Assembly (NCBI RefSeq): GCF_004363695.1
Contig: NZ_SNZC01000005.1
Coordinates: 1 to 64,000 of the forward strand
Direction of reading: 5' to 3'
Source: Flavobacterium cheniae
GTDB lineage: Bacteria > Bacteroidota > Bacteroidia > Flavobacteriales > Flavobacteriaceae
Length of the DNA: 64,000 bases
This document shows positions 9,208 to 17,843 of this stretch, piece after piece. A program made the position numbers and the translations under genes. Numbering within the stretch: the stretch's first letter is position 1; every line of letters starts with the position of its first letter. A model generated the notes under the pieces. The model saw only the letters and a list, made by a program, of their open reading frames with translations. It was not told the origin of the DNA and did no database searches.

Positions 9208-9555
9208 CTAAATTTTGAATCGATTACCTAATTTTTTACCAATCAAATAAGCAATTCCAATTCCTAAAATTAAAATCCAAAGATTCATGAAAATATAAAA
9301 CGTGTACGCTAATGGATTTTCAGTTGAATTGAAGCAATAACTTTCAATCAAAAAACAAAATTGGGTAGTTTCTTTAGAAAATAACGACAACGCAAAACTC
9401 ATCAAAAAAGTAATTCCGATAGCCGACAAAATATAAACCAAGTTTTTATTCATCGGTTTTTTACCTGTGGGTTGAAACACATTTCGTTCAACTTCAGTAC
9501 GTTTATTGTTCTGAAGTGACCAAATTACTTTTTTAGCTTCGTCGTCTACATTCAT
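9208..9555 (-). CDS. Hypothetical small membrane protein, 115 aa
   Basis: Not recognised. Two hydrophobic segments are clear: YILSAIGITFLMSFALSLF (~41-59) and TFYIFMNLWILILGIGIAYL (~85-104). Before them is a polar N-terminal ~35 residues (MNVDDEAKKVIWSLQNNKRTEVE) and after them a short basic tail (GKKLGNRFKI). Two Cys in the loop (TQFCFLIESYCFNS) could form a disulfide on the outer face. It sits between hisS and mepB on the minus strand and probably belongs to the same transcript. Confidence 0.6.
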   Translation of the reverse strand: MNVDDEAKKVIWSLQNNKRTEVERNVFQPTGKKPMNKNLVYILSAIGITFLMSFALSLFSKETTQFCFLIESYCFNSTENPLAYTFYIFMNLWILILGIGIAYLIGKKLGNRFKI

Positions 9556-9597
9556 ATCAAATTCTATTAAATTTCAACAACAAAGTTCTGATTTTAA

Positions 9598-10968
9598 TTA
9601 TTGTAATAACGTAACTAAAGTTGCAAAGTCTACTTTTTGTTGTTCGCCAGTCGCTAAGTTTTTCAAGCCAAATTCTTCTCGCTCTATTTCCGATTCTCCT
9701 ACAATTACGGCAAAAGGAATTCCTCTTCTATCGGCGTGTTTGAATTGTTTATCAATTTTTGATTTATCAGGATATAACTCAACTTTGATTCCTTTTTGAC
9801 GCAATTTACCGATGGCTTTCATCGAATACAAAGCTTCTTTGTCACCAAAATTTAAGAACAAGGCTTTTGAAGTCGCTAAAACAGCTTCTGGAAATAAACC
9901 AACTTCTTCCATTACCAAAGCAATTCGATCTAAACCAAACGAAATCCCAACACCCGACATATTTTTCAATCCGAAAATACCTGTTAAGTCATCATAACGA
10001 CCACCGCCACCAATCGAACCCATAGCCACACCTTTTGGCGCAGCGACTTCAAAAATGGCGCCAGTGTAATAATTTAAACCACGTGCTAACGTTACATCTA
10101 AATCTAAGAAAGCAGTTTGTAAACCTAAAGTCGTAACGTTATCACAAATGAATTGCAACTCGTTTACACCTTTCATTCCTTCTTCTGAATTCGCTAATAA
10201 TTGTGCTAATTTTTCTATTTTTTCATTGATGGTTCCAGTGAAATTAAACAATGGTTGTACTATTTCTATCGCCGTTTCCGAAATGCCTTTTTCTAACATT
10301 TCTTTTTTCACGCCATCCTCACCTATTTTGTCTAATTTATCTAACGCTACTGTAAAATCAATCAATTTATCCGAAGCACCAATCACCTCAGCAATTCCAG
10401 ATAATATTTTACGATTGTTAATTTTAATCGTAACGCCACCTAAACCTAACTGACTAAAAACCGAGTCATACAATTGCACCAACTCCACTTCTTGCCAAAG
10501 CGAATTCGAACCTACTACATCAGCATCACATTGATAAAACTCTCTAAAACGTCCTTTTTGAGGTCTATCAGCACGCCAAACGGGTTGAATTTGGTAGCGC
10601 TTGAACGGAAACTCGATTTCGTTTTGGTGTTGCACTACGTAACGTGCAAATGGAACCGTTAAATCGTAACGTAAAGCTTTTTCGGAGATATGACTTGTTA
10701 ATTTCAAACTATCTCTATTTTCCAATAAAGTAGCATCCGCTTTAGCCAAATAATCTCCCGAATTCAAAATTTTAAAAATCAATCGATCGCCTTCTTCACC
10801 ATATTTTCCCATTAAAGTTTCTGAGTTTTCAAACGAAGGTGTTTCAATAGGTTGAAAGCCAAATTTTTCAAAATTGGTTTTAATTGTACTGAAAATATAA
10901 TTGCGTTTCGCCACTTCTGCTGGTGAAAAATCTCGGGTTCCTTTTGGTATGCTTGGTTTTTGTGCCAT
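9598..10968 (-). CDS. hisS: Histidine--tRNA ligase
   Basis: A class II aminoacyl-tRNA synthetase that charges tRNA-His. The 456-aa length is normal for a bacterial HisRS. Visible motifs: KGTRDFSP at the start, motif 1 around [20 protein letters not shown], motif 2 in [21 protein letters not shown], the histidine-specific [13 protein letters not shown], and motif 3 in [13 protein letters not shown] and [15 protein letters not shown]. The C-terminal anticodon-binding domain begins near KALFLNFGD. The start ATG at 10968 gives the canonical [14 protein letters not shown]. Its leader contains a short direct repeat (10975-10985 and 10991-11001). Confidence 0.97.
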   Translation of the reverse strand: MAQKPSIPKGTRDFSPAEVAKRNYIFSTIKTNFEKFGFQPIETPSFENSETLMGKYGEEGDRLIFKILNSGDYLAKADATLLENRDSLKLTSHISEKALRYDLTVPFARYVVQHQNEIEFPFKRYQIQPVWRADRPQKGRFREFYQCDADVVGSNSLWQEVELVQLYDSVFSQLGLGGVTIKINNRKILSGIAEVIGASDKLIDFTVALDKLDKIGEDGVKKEMLEKGISETAIEIVQPLFNFTGTINEKIEKLAQLLANSEEGMKGVNELQFICDNVTTLGLQTAFLDLDVTLARGLNYYTGAIFEVAAPKGVAMGSIGGGGRYDDLTGIFGLKNMSGVGISFGLDRIALVMEEVGLFPEAVLATSKALFLNFGDKEALYSMKAIGKLRQKGIKVELYPDKSKIDKQFKHADRRGIPFAVIVGESEIEREEFGLKNLATGEQQKVDFATLVTLLQ

Positions 10969-10974
10969 TTTTGT

Positions 10975-11001
10975 AATGTGTCAATTTGAAAATGTGTCAA
11001 T
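10975..11001. repeat. Direct repeat of AATGTGTCAAT in the hisS leader
   Basis: The 11-mer AATGTGTCAAT occurs at 10975-10985 and again at 10991-11001, separated by TTGAA, immediately upstream of the hisS start. It is probably a slippage-type microrepeat; no function is evident. Confidence 0.7.
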
Positions 11002-11130
11002 AAGACAATTCTGATTTTTTGCAATGCAAATATCGGATATATTACTGACTTCAAAAAATTATAAGACTAATTACTTTTTACTAATTACTTTTTTAATGTA
11101 ACAAAATAAATAATTTGTAGTCTTATAGTC

Positions 11131-12372
11131 ATGGTAGGATTATTTAAAGAAAATACAAAAATTGCGCTTGATTCCATTAGAAGTCAGGCTTTGCGTACTT
11201 CGTTAACGGTTATGATTATTGCTATTGGAATTACGGCTTTGGTTGGAATTCTAACAGTGGTTTCAGCATTAGAGAATACTATTTTGAAAGATTTTGCTTC
11301 TATGGGAGCCAATACTTTTTCGATAAGTCAATACGATTTTTCTTCTGAAATTAATCAAAACGACACCGAACAACGTGTCAATCCTATCATCAGCTATCCG
11401 GAAGCCAAATCATTTCAAGATAAATTTAGTTTTCCATTTACTACTACTTCCCTATCGTTTACGGCTGGTTCAGCTATTGAAGTAAAATATGGTGAAAAGA
11501 AAACTGATCCCGAAATTTCGGTTGTGGGTGTGGATGAAAATTTTTGTCCGAATAAAGGTTTAGAAGTTGTAAAAGGTAGAAATTTCAATTCATTTGATAT
11601 TTCAAATAACAATTATGTTTGTGTTTTAGGTTCGGATTTTGAAAAAGGTTTGTTTGAAAATATCAATCCGATTGATAAAACCATTTCGATCCGTGGTGCT
11701 AAATTCAAAGTAATTGGAGTTTTAAAAGAGAAAGGTTCAACATTTGGAAATAGTCAAGATTTACGTGTTTTGATTCCAACACAAGTAGCGCGTTCTTTAT
11801 TCTCTGCTCCTAATATCAACTACGATTTAGATGTAATGGTTACCAACGAAGGCTTGTTAGATGAAGCGGTTGATGACGCCATTATCACCATGAGAAGAGT
11901 TCGTAAATTAAGTCCCGTAGAAAAAGAAAATTTCGGAATTGAGCGTAGTGATGATTTGATTCAAACCTTACTTTCTAATACCGCAGTTTTAGGAATTTCG
12001 GCTTGGGTAATTGGAATTATTACCGTTTTTGGTTCTTCAATTGCATTAATGAATATCATGTTAGTTTCGGTTACTGAAAGAACACGTGAAATTGGAGTAA
12101 GAAAATCACTTGGTGCGAAACGAAGTACAATTGCATGGCAGTTTTTTACAGAAACATTAGTAATTGGCCAATTAGGTGGAATTGTTGGAATCTTATTTGG
12201 AATTTTGATTGGGTTTGCCATTGCGTCAGCAATTGGATTTGCTTTTGTAATTCCATGGATGGCGATTATTGCAGCATTTATTACAACCTTTATTGTAACG
12301 ATTGTTTCTGGATTATATCCTGCGATAAAAGCATCAAAATTAGATCCTGTGGAAGCGTTAAGATATGAGTAG
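11131..12372 (+). CDS. MacB/FtsX-type ABC transporter permease
   Basis: A 413-aa membrane protein with the MacB/FtsX layout. It has one N-terminal membrane helix (SLTVMIIAIGITALVGILTVVSAL, ~24-47), a periplasmic MacB core-like domain (~50-270), then three C-terminal helices (~282-305, ~335-365, ~368-393). FtsX-domain motifs VTERTREIGVRKSLGAKR and YPAIKASKLDPVEALRYE are present. Such permeases act with a separate LolD/MacB-like ATPase in lipoprotein or peptide transport or mechanotransmission. No ATPase or membrane-fusion gene is adjacent, so the partner must be encoded elsewhere. The gene is divergent from hisS and converges with prmC. Confidence 0.88.
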   Translation: MVGLFKENTKIALDSIRSQALRTSLTVMIIAIGITALVGILTVVSALENTILKDFASMGANTFSISQYDFSSEINQNDTEQRVNPIISYPEAKSFQDKFSFPFTTTSLSFTAGSAIEVKYGEKKTDPEISVVGVDENFCPNKGLEVVKGRNFNSFDISNNNYVCVLGSDFEKGLFENINPIDKTISIRGAKFKVIGVLKEKGSTFGNSQDLRVLIPTQVARSLFSAPNINYDLDVMVTNEGLLDEAVDDAIITMRRVRKLSPVEKENFGIERSDDLIQTLLSNTAVLGISAWVIGIITVFGSSIALMNIMLVSVTERTREIGVRKSLGAKRSTIAWQFFTETLVIGQLGGIVGILFGILIGFAIASAIGFAFVIPWMAIIAAFITTFIVTIVSGLYPAIKASKLDPVEALRYE

Positions 12373-12383
12373 TTAGTACAAAT

Positions 12384-13238
12384 TTACTTTTTACACTTAA
12401 TCATTCGATCATTCCCATAAATATCTTTTTTCAATTCGATATTTTTGAAACCTAGATTTTCTAGTAATTCAACGGTTTCTTTTCCTAAATATTGATTGAT
12501 CTCGAAGAATAACAATCCGTTTGGCGACAAATTTTCCAAAGCCAATTGCGCAATTTTTCTATAAAAAAGTAAAGCATCAGTATCTTCAACAAACAAAGCC
12601 AAATGCGGTTCGTAGTCCAAGACATTTTTCTTGATTTCTTGCTTTTCTAAATTGCGAACGTACGGCGGATTTGAAACAATGATATCAAAGCTTTTATTCA
12701 AATCTTCAGTTTCTAAAATATTGGTTTGAATAAAATGAATTTCAACTTTGTTAGACGCTGCATTTCTTTTAGCCACCGCTAAAGCTTTTTCGGAAACATC
12801 AATTGCGGAAACATTAGCATGAGGCAAATTTGTTTTTACTGAAATAGGGATGCAACCTGTACCAGTTCCAATATCCAAAATCTCTAACTTTTGACTTTGA
12901 ACTTTTGACTTTTGACTTTCAATAACCCATTCAACCAATTCTTCTGTTTCTGGTCTTGGAATTAAAGTATTTTCATTAACTTCAAATTTTAAGCCGTAAA
13001 ACCAAGCTTCTCCTGTGATATATTGAATGGGTTTTTCTTGCTGTAATTGAGCTAAAATAGCATTCCATTTTTCAATTGCTGCCTCTGAAAGTTCAAAATT
13101 TGGATTCAAAGCCACATCTACTCGCTTTAAATTATGCAAATATTCGGTTAGGATAAAAAAGAAACTTTCGATTTCTTGTTCGTCTTGAATGTTTTTTAAC
13201 GAATCAAAAAAGTGGGTTTTGTATTGTTTTAGTAGCAT
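12384..13238 (-). CDS. prmC: Peptide chain release factor N5-glutamine methyltransferase
   Basis: This SAM-dependent enzyme methylates the Gln of the GGQ motif in release factors. The 284-aa protein has an N-terminal helical domain (~1-110) with PIQYITGEAWFYGLKF and NENTLIPRPETEELVEW. Its Rossmann domain carries LDIGTGTGCIPI for SAM and the catalytic NPPY motif in FDIIVSNPPYVRN. The linker between the domains (ESQKSKVQSQKLEI) is encoded by a DNA microrepeat at 12886-12919. The start codon overlaps the stop of the upstream secreted-protein gene (TAATG), suggesting translational coupling. It converges with the ABC permease gene, 11 bp apart. Confidence 0.95.
   Translation of the reverse strand: MLLKQYKTHFFDSLKNIQDEQEIESFFFILTEYLHNLKRVDVALNPNFELSEAAIEKWNAILAQLQQEKPIQYITGEAWFYGLKFEVNENTLIPRPETEELVEWVIESQKSKVQSQKLEILDIGTGTGCIPISVKTNLPHANVSAIDVSEKALAVAKRNAASNKVEIHFIQTNILETEDLNKSFDIIVSNPPYVRNLEKQEIKKNVLDYEPHLALFVEDTDALLFYRKIAQLALENLSPNGLLFFEINQYLGKETVELLENLGFKNIELKKDIYGNDRMIKCKK
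12886..12919. repeat. Microrepeat of (AA)CTTTTGACTTT inside prmC
   Basis: Three imperfect copies of CTTTTGACTTT follow one another on the plus strand. In prmC they encode the low-complexity linker SQKSKVQSQK between the helical and catalytic domains, so the tract keeps the reading frame. Confidence 0.75.
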
Positions 13239-14149
13239 TAGAATCCGTATTTTTTTCTAATAAGTTCGTAAATATCTTTTTCTAATTGCCAAGGCGGTAA
13301 ACCAACAGCAATTCTTCGGTTATCTAAATTTTCAAAATCTTCAATTCTATCTTTTTTTACATTATTATAAATTCCGTATTGAAAAACACCATTACTTCTC
13401 AAATTGCTATCTATCAATTTTCCATAAATATCAGCTGGTGCTCTTCCTCTTCTTATTAAGTCAAGAAAAATAGGTTTCCAATATTCTGCTCTTTTTTTGT
13501 TGATATGAAAAACCAAAACTGATATTTCTGGATCAAATTCATCTGTATCATAACTACCAACTAGATTCACAGAATAATTCGGGTAACAATCACAATCGGT
13601 TACAATTTTTTTCAACTTATCAATATTGACACTATCTACAATTTTAGCTCCTTCAGCATCAAAGCCATTAGTTCTTACCCTTTGATCTTCTTTCTTCATG
13701 AAATTTAATTCTTTTCGTAAATTGAAATCAACTCTTTTGGAATAGTCATTAAAATATTTTTCAGCATTAATCTTAATTTTTTTCCATCTTTTAGAAGATT
13801 TTAATTCATTAAAAACAGAGTCATTTTCAATATAACTAAACTTTGTTCCATATTCTTTTAAGGTAAATTCAATATAATCTAACGCTTCGTTATTTTTCCC
13901 TAATCTAACTGCACATTCTGCTAAAATTTTTGGCTCATAAATCCCCATTTGATTCAATAACGGACAATTCTTTTCTGCTGTTTTTAATAAATCATAGGCT
14001 TTTTGATAATCTTCTTTCAAATATTCATAATGCGCCTGATAAACAAACTGATAATAATTATTGATATAATCATATTCTTCATTGATTTTCTTCTTCTGAG
14101 AAAAACCAACTACTGATATCAATAAAAAAACTAAAATTTTAATCTTCAT
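13238..14149 (-). CDS. Hypothetical secreted protein, 303 aa
   Basis: Not recognised as a named family. There is an N-terminal signal peptide (ILVFLLISVVGFSQKKK). Residues ~25-110 contain helical TPR-like pairs (YQFVYQAHYEYLKEDYQKAYDLL, LAECAVRLGKNNEALDYIEF). The C-terminal part (~175-303) has an acidic and aromatic segment (DCDCYPNYSVNLVGSYDTDEFDP) and a conserved-looking stretch (KPIFLDLIRRGRAPADIYGKLID). This last part loosely recalls DUF6624-type proteins, but I cannot confirm that. The stop overlaps the prmC start, so the two are probably co-transcribed. Periplasmic location is inferred from the signal peptide only. Confidence 0.55.
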   Translation of the reverse strand: MKIKILVFLLISVVGFSQKKKINEEYDYINNYYQFVYQAHYEYLKEDYQKAYDLLKTAEKNCPLLNQMGIYEPKILAECAVRLGKNNEALDYIEFTLKEYGTKFSYIENDSVFNELKSSKRWKKIKINAEKYFNDYSKRVDFNLRKELNFMKKEDQRVRTNGFDAEGAKIVDSVNIDKLKKIVTDCDCYPNYSVNLVGSYDTDEFDPEISVLVFHINKKRAEYWKPIFLDLIRRGRAPADIYGKLIDSNLRSNGVFQYGIYNNVKKDRIEDFENLDNRRIAVGLPPWQLEKDIYELIRKKYGF

Positions 14150-14165
14150 AAACTTAATCTTTATA

Positions 14166-14642
14166 CTATAATTTCTTCGTCATCCAAACTTCACAACTAT
14201 TATGACCAGTATTTCCCATTGGACCGCAGATATTTTCAAAACCTATTCGTTTGTATAGTTTTTGAGCTGTTGTCATAAAAGATAAGGTTTCTAAATAACA
14301 GATTTCAAATTCTTGAGTTTTGGCGAATTCCAAACACTTTTCAATAATTTTCTCCGCATAACCTGTTCCTCTAATTTCGGGAGCAAAATACATTTTTTGC
14401 AATTCACAAACTGAAGCATCTGCATTCTCTAAAGGAGCAACACCACAACCACCAACTACATTTCCATCATGTTCCACTACATAATAAACAGAACGAGAGG
14501 CTTGATAGACTTCGTATAAAGTATCTAAAATAGGGTCAGCATAAGCCGTTCCTACTTTTGGAGCATCTAATTCATGAAAAATATCACGAATTACCTTGGC
14601 AATCGACTCATTATCTTTTTGTTGGATTTCTCTAATTAGCAT
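14166..14642 (-). CDS. GNAT family N-acetyltransferase
   Basis: A 158-aa single-domain GNAT protein. The acetyl-CoA-binding motif A is visible as LQKMYFAPEIRGTGYAEKIIEKCLEFA, followed by the beta6-alpha4 segment ICYLETLSFMTTAQKLYKRIGFENI. The N-terminus (MLIREIQQKDNESIAKVI) is the usual GNAT first strand and helix. Substrate is unknown. The gene is divergent from ribD and 16 bp upstream of the secreted hypothetical protein, possibly heading an operon that ends with prmC. Confidence 0.88.
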   Translation of the reverse strand: MLIREIQQKDNESIAKVIRDIFHELDAPKVGTAYADPILDTLYEVYQASRSVYYVVEHDGNVVGGCGVAPLENADASVCELQKMYFAPEIRGTGYAEKIIEKCLEFAKTQEFEICYLETLSFMTTAQKLYKRIGFENICGPMGNTGHNSCEVWMTKKL

Positions 14643-14711
14643 AGCATTTTTATTGTTGGGTAAAAGTACGTAAATTGGTAGAATCGATTATTAAATCTAT
14701 CTTAAAAATAC

Positions 14712-14719
14712 TACTTTTG
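14712..14719 (+). promoter_or_regulatory. -7 element TACTTTTG directly before ribD
   Basis: TACTTTTG is an exact TAnnTTTG match that ends 4 nt before the ribD ATG. The spacing predicts that transcription starts at or within a base or two of the start codon (leaderless mRNA). It leaves no room for an FMN riboswitch in front of ribD. Confidence 0.6.
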
Positions 14720-14723
14720 TATT

Positions 14724-15767
14724 ATGACGACGCACGAATTTTACATGAAACGCTGTATTGAACTCGCCAAAAATGGTTTGGGAACTACGTATCCAAATCC
14801 GTTAGTAGGAAGTGTGATTGTTCACGAAGGTAAAATCATAGGCGAAGGTTGGCACAAAAAAGCAGGAGAACCACATGCGGAAGTAAATGCAGTGAATTCG
14901 GTAAAGGACAAATCTTTGTTAAAAGACGCTACGATTTACGTGAGTTTAGAACCGTGTAGTCATTTTGGAAAAACACCTCCATGTTGTGATTTAATTATTG
15001 CAAATGAAATTCCAAATGTTGTAATTGGTACCGTTGACCCATTTGCAAAAGTAGCTGGAAATGGCATCAAAAAACTAGTTGAAAGTGGCAAAAATGTAAC
15101 GATTGGTATTCTAGAAGACGAATGCAACGAACTCAACAAACGCTTTTTCACCTTTCATCAAAAGAAAAGACCTTGTATTATTTTGAAATGGGCAGAAACT
15201 GCTGATGGATTTATTGCTCCACTTTCGAAAGAAGAAAAAGCTCCCGTTTGGATTACAAATCCATATTCCAGACAATTGGTTCACAAATGGCGAACAGAAG
15301 AGCAAGCCATTTTAGTTGGAACCAATACCGTTTTAGACGATAATCCAAAATTAGATGCACGTGATTTTTCAGGAAATAATCCAATTCGAATTGTATTGGA
15401 TAAATCAGGCAAGATTTCTGAAAACTATCAGGTAAAAGACAATTTTCAAAAAACAATTTTCATCACTGAAAGCGAAAAATTCATTTCAACTGAAAATTGT
15501 ATCTATGAAAATGCTATCTTTGATATTCACCTAATTTCTTCAATTTGTGACATTTTGTATAAAAACAATATACAATCGGTTATTATTGAAGGAGGAAGCA
15601 AGACTCTCCAATCATTCATAGATGCGAATTTATGGGATGAAGCAAGAGTTTTTATTGGACAAACAACATTTCAAAACGGCACAACAGCCCCAAACATTTC
15701 CGGAAATCCGGTTGCTAGTTTTGACATAATGAATGATGAACTTAAAATTTTCAAGAATTATGATTGA
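14724..15767 (+). CDS. ribD: Bifunctional riboflavin deaminase/reductase RibD
   Basis: Catalyses two riboflavin steps: deamination of diaminohydroxyphosphoribosylaminopyrimidine, then reduction of the ribosyl side chain. The 347-aa protein has the N-terminal CMP/dCMP-deaminase zinc motif HAEVNA (His51, Glu53) with PCSHFGKTPPC (Cys78, Cys87). The C-terminal reductase domain starts near RPCIILKWAETADGF, with GTNTVLDDNPKLDAR and VIIEGGSKTLQSFI. ribH lies 38 kb away at 52731, so the pathway is scattered. The -7 element TACTTTTG ends 4 nt before the ATG. The last 8 bp overlap the start of the downstream HAD gene, indicating coupling. Confidence 0.96.
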   Translation: MTTHEFYMKRCIELAKNGLGTTYPNPLVGSVIVHEGKIIGEGWHKKAGEPHAEVNAVNSVKDKSLLKDATIYVSLEPCSHFGKTPPCCDLIIANEIPNVVIGTVDPFAKVAGNGIKKLVESGKNVTIGILEDECNELNKRFFTFHQKKRPCIILKWAETADGFIAPLSKEEKAPVWITNPYSRQLVHKWRTEEQAILVGTNTVLDDNPKLDARDFSGNNPIRIVLDKSGKISENYQVKDNFQKTIFITESEKFISTENCIYENAIFDIHLISSICDILYKNNIQSVIIEGGSKTLQSFIDANLWDEARVFIGQTTFQNGTTAPNISGNPVASFDIMNDELKIFKNYD

Positions 15768-16362
15768 AGCAATTATTTTTGATTTTGGCGATGTTTTTAT
15801 TGATTTGAACAAACAAGCTATTGACACTGAGTTTAGAAAATTAGGTTTAACCGCTTGGCATGACGATTTGGATGCTTTAAATAAAAAGTACGAAATTGGA
15901 AAAATTGACGAACTCGAATTCATACAAGGTTTTCAAAAACATTTACCAAATGCTGATTTAGCCGAAATTAGAGCTGCTTGGAATTCCATTTTAGGTGACT
16001 TCCCTTTATATCGATTGGAATTTTTACAAATGATTGCATCAAAATACCGATTATTTCTATTGAGCAATACCGACAATACTCACATTGAAAAATTTGAACA
16101 TAAAGAAGGCCAAACTTTTGCTCGCGATTTTTATAGTTGTTTTGAAAAAGTATACTTTTCATACGAAATCGGAATTCGTAAACCCGATGAAAATGCGTTT
16201 AAATACGTGATTAACAATCATAATTTGAATCCTAAAAAAACATTATTTGTAGACGACAAAAAAGAAAACACTGATATGGCTGAAAAGTTAGGTTTTCAAG
16301 TTTGGAATTTACAACCAGGCATTGATGATGTTGTGGAACTTTTTGATAAAAAATTAATTTAA
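15760..16362 (+). CDS. HAD family hydrolase
   Basis: A haloacid-dehalogenase-superfamily phosphatase of ~200 aa. Motif I is altered: the family DxDx(T/V) reads FDFGDVFIDL, with the nucleophile in DFGDV, as in the subgroup with DFGGV/L. Motif II is LLSNTD, the motif III Lys is in GIRKPDENAF, and motif IV is FVDDKKENTDMAEKLGF. A start at 15760 (MIEAIIFDFGD) places motif I at the N-terminus as usual and overlaps the ribD stop by 8 bp; an upstream in-frame ATG at 15733 would add nine non-conserved residues. In several bacteria a HAD phosphatase supplies the missing riboflavin dephosphorylation step, and the ribD overlap makes that attractive, but it is inference. Confidence 0.85.
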   Translation: MIEAIIFDFGDVFIDLNKQAIDTEFRKLGLTAWHDDLDALNKKYEIGKIDELEFIQGFQKHLPNADLAEIRAAWNSILGDFPLYRLEFLQMIASKYRLFLLSNTDNTHIEKFEHKEGQTFARDFYSCFEKVYFSYEIGIRKPDENAFKYVINNHNLNPKKTLFVDDKKENTDMAEKLGFQVWNLQPGIDDVVELFDKKLI

Positions 16363-16366
16363 CACC

Positions 16367-17227
16367 GTGATTTATTTATTACTGAGCATTGTATTTAATG
16401 CTGTTCTTTTTGTTATTATTAAACTCTTTGCCCGATTTAATATTGATGCATTACAGGCTTTAGTCGTAAATTACTTTGTTGCTTTTTTAGTGGGATTGTT
16501 CTTTTTAGATAATAGTCTTGCTCCAAAAGAAATTATCAGTCATGATTGGTTTAAAGGAAGTATTCTTTTGGGATTTGTTTTTATATCTACTTTTTATGCC
16601 ACAACATTAACATCTCAAAGAAACGGACTTTCGGTTGCTTCCGTTGCTTCTAAGATGTCGGTAATTATTCCAATTACATTGGGAGTTATTTTATATAATG
16701 AAAGTCTTGGATTTATCAAGATTATAGGAATACTTTTGGCGTTAATTGCCGTTTATTTCACTTCCAAAAAAGAAACTGGCGAAGTACAAAATGCCAACAA
16801 TTTACTTTTTCCCGTTTTAGTATTTCTTGGCGCTGGAACTATTGATGCTAGTTTAAAATATTTGCAAACCTATCATGTCCCTGCAAATCAAATTGGTTTA
16901 TTTTCATCTGTCACCTTCTTCTGTGCTTTTAGTGTTGGAATACTAACGATACTTTTCCTAACCATTCGAGGAAAAATTAAATTTTCAGGAAGAAATATTT
17001 TAGGGGGAATAGCTTTGGGCTTACCTAATTACTTTTCTTTGTATTATTTAGTGAAAATGTTAGAAGCAAAAGCTTTTCAAAGCGCTACTTTATTTACTAT
17101 TCATAATATTTCTATCGTTTTAGTTTCTACTTTTGTAGGCATTCTTTTTTTTAAAGAAAAAATTTCGCTTCGCAATGCATTCGGAATTGGATTAGCCTTA
17201 TTTGCCCTTTATTTAGTTACCTATTAA
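16367..17227 (+). CDS. EamA/DMT family transporter
   Basis: A 286-aa integral membrane protein with about ten hydrophobic segments in two homologous halves of five, as in the drug/metabolite transporter superfamily. Characteristic pieces are TLTSQRNGLSVASVASKMSVIIPITLGVILYNE at the end of the first half and FTIHNISIVLVSTFVGILFFKEKISLRNAFGIGLALFALYLV at the end of the second. The start is a GTG at 16367, four bases after the HAD gene stop, so this is part of the ribD-HAD-EamA-IMPACT run. Substrate is unknown. A vitamin-related role would fit the operon but there is no direct evidence. Confidence 0.87.
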   Translation: MIYLLLSIVFNAVLFVIIKLFARFNIDALQALVVNYFVAFLVGLFFLDNSLAPKEIISHDWFKGSILLGFVFISTFYATTLTSQRNGLSVASVASKMSVIIPITLGVILYNESLGFIKIIGILLALIAVYFTSKKETGEVQNANNLLFPVLVFLGAGTIDASLKYLQTYHVPANQIGLFSSVTFFCAFSVGILTILFLTIRGKIKFSGRNILGGIALGLPNYFSLYYLVKMLEAKAFQSATLFTIHNISIVLVSTFVGILFFKEKISLRNAFGIGLALFALYLVTY

Positions 17228-17228
17228 A

Positions 17229-17843
17229 ATGGATTTTTCAGAAAACGATTTATACAAAACCATAGATTTTCCGTCGGAAGAAGTTTTACTCAAAGAAAAA
17301 AACAGTAAATTCTTTGGCTACGCTATTCCTGTAACTTCTGAAGAAGATGTAAAAGAAAATTTAGAACGTTTGCGAAAAGAACATTTTTCGGCGCGTCATT
17401 GGTGTTATGCGTATCAAATTGGCACAGAGAAAATCCAATACCGCGCTAATGATGACGGCGAACCTAATAATAGTGCCGGCATGCCCATTTACGGACAAAT
17501 TCAGTCATTTGAAGTTACAAACGTATTAGTTGTAGTGGTTCGTTATTTTGGCGGCGTAAAACTCGGCGTTGGCGGCTTGATTTCGGCATACAAAACAGCA
17601 GCTCAAATGGCTTTAGAAAATGCAACTATTATTGAAAAAACAATTGACAAGCATTTTATCATTTCTTTTGGTTATGCACACATGAATAAAGTAATGCGAA
17701 TTATCAAAGAGAAAAATCTTCAAATCGTTTCTCAAAAAATGGAAATGGATTGCGAAATTGAAATTTCAATCCGTAAAAAAAATGTCCAAAATTTATTGGA
17801 CACTTTTGAAAGCTTGTATGAAATTAAATTAACGGAAATTTAA
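17229..17843 (+). CDS. YigZ/IMPACT family protein
   Basis: A 204-aa protein of the YigZ/IMPACT family. The N-terminal IMPACT domain (~15-130) shows EKNSKFFGYAIPV, ARHWCYAYQIG, ANDDGEPNNSAGMPIYGQI and VVVVRYFGGVKLGVGGLI, all hallmark motifs. The C-terminal ~65 residues form the small DUF1949-like ferredoxin fold. Eukaryotic IMPACT modulates translation through GCN1/GCN2; the bacterial role is not settled. It begins one base after the EamA stop, and its 3' end overlaps the convergent thioesterase gene by 4 bp. Confidence 0.92.
   Translation: MDFSENDLYKTIDFPSEEVLLKEKNSKFFGYAIPVTSEEDVKENLERLRKEHFSARHWCYAYQIGTEKIQYRANDDGEPNNSAGMPIYGQIQSFEVTNVLVVVVRYFGGVKLGVGGLISAYKTAAQMALENATIIEKTIDKHFIISFGYAHMNKVMRIIKEKNLQIVSQKMEMDCEIEISIRKKNVQNLLDTFESLYEIKLTEI

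Noticed and set aside
10148-10662. Open frames antisense to hisS
   Set aside because: They lie wholly within a gene whose class II synthetase motifs are complete, and they show no recognisable protein features.
14643-14723. FMN riboswitch before ribD
   Set aside because: The promoter element ends 4 nt before the ATG, leaving no room for an aptamer.
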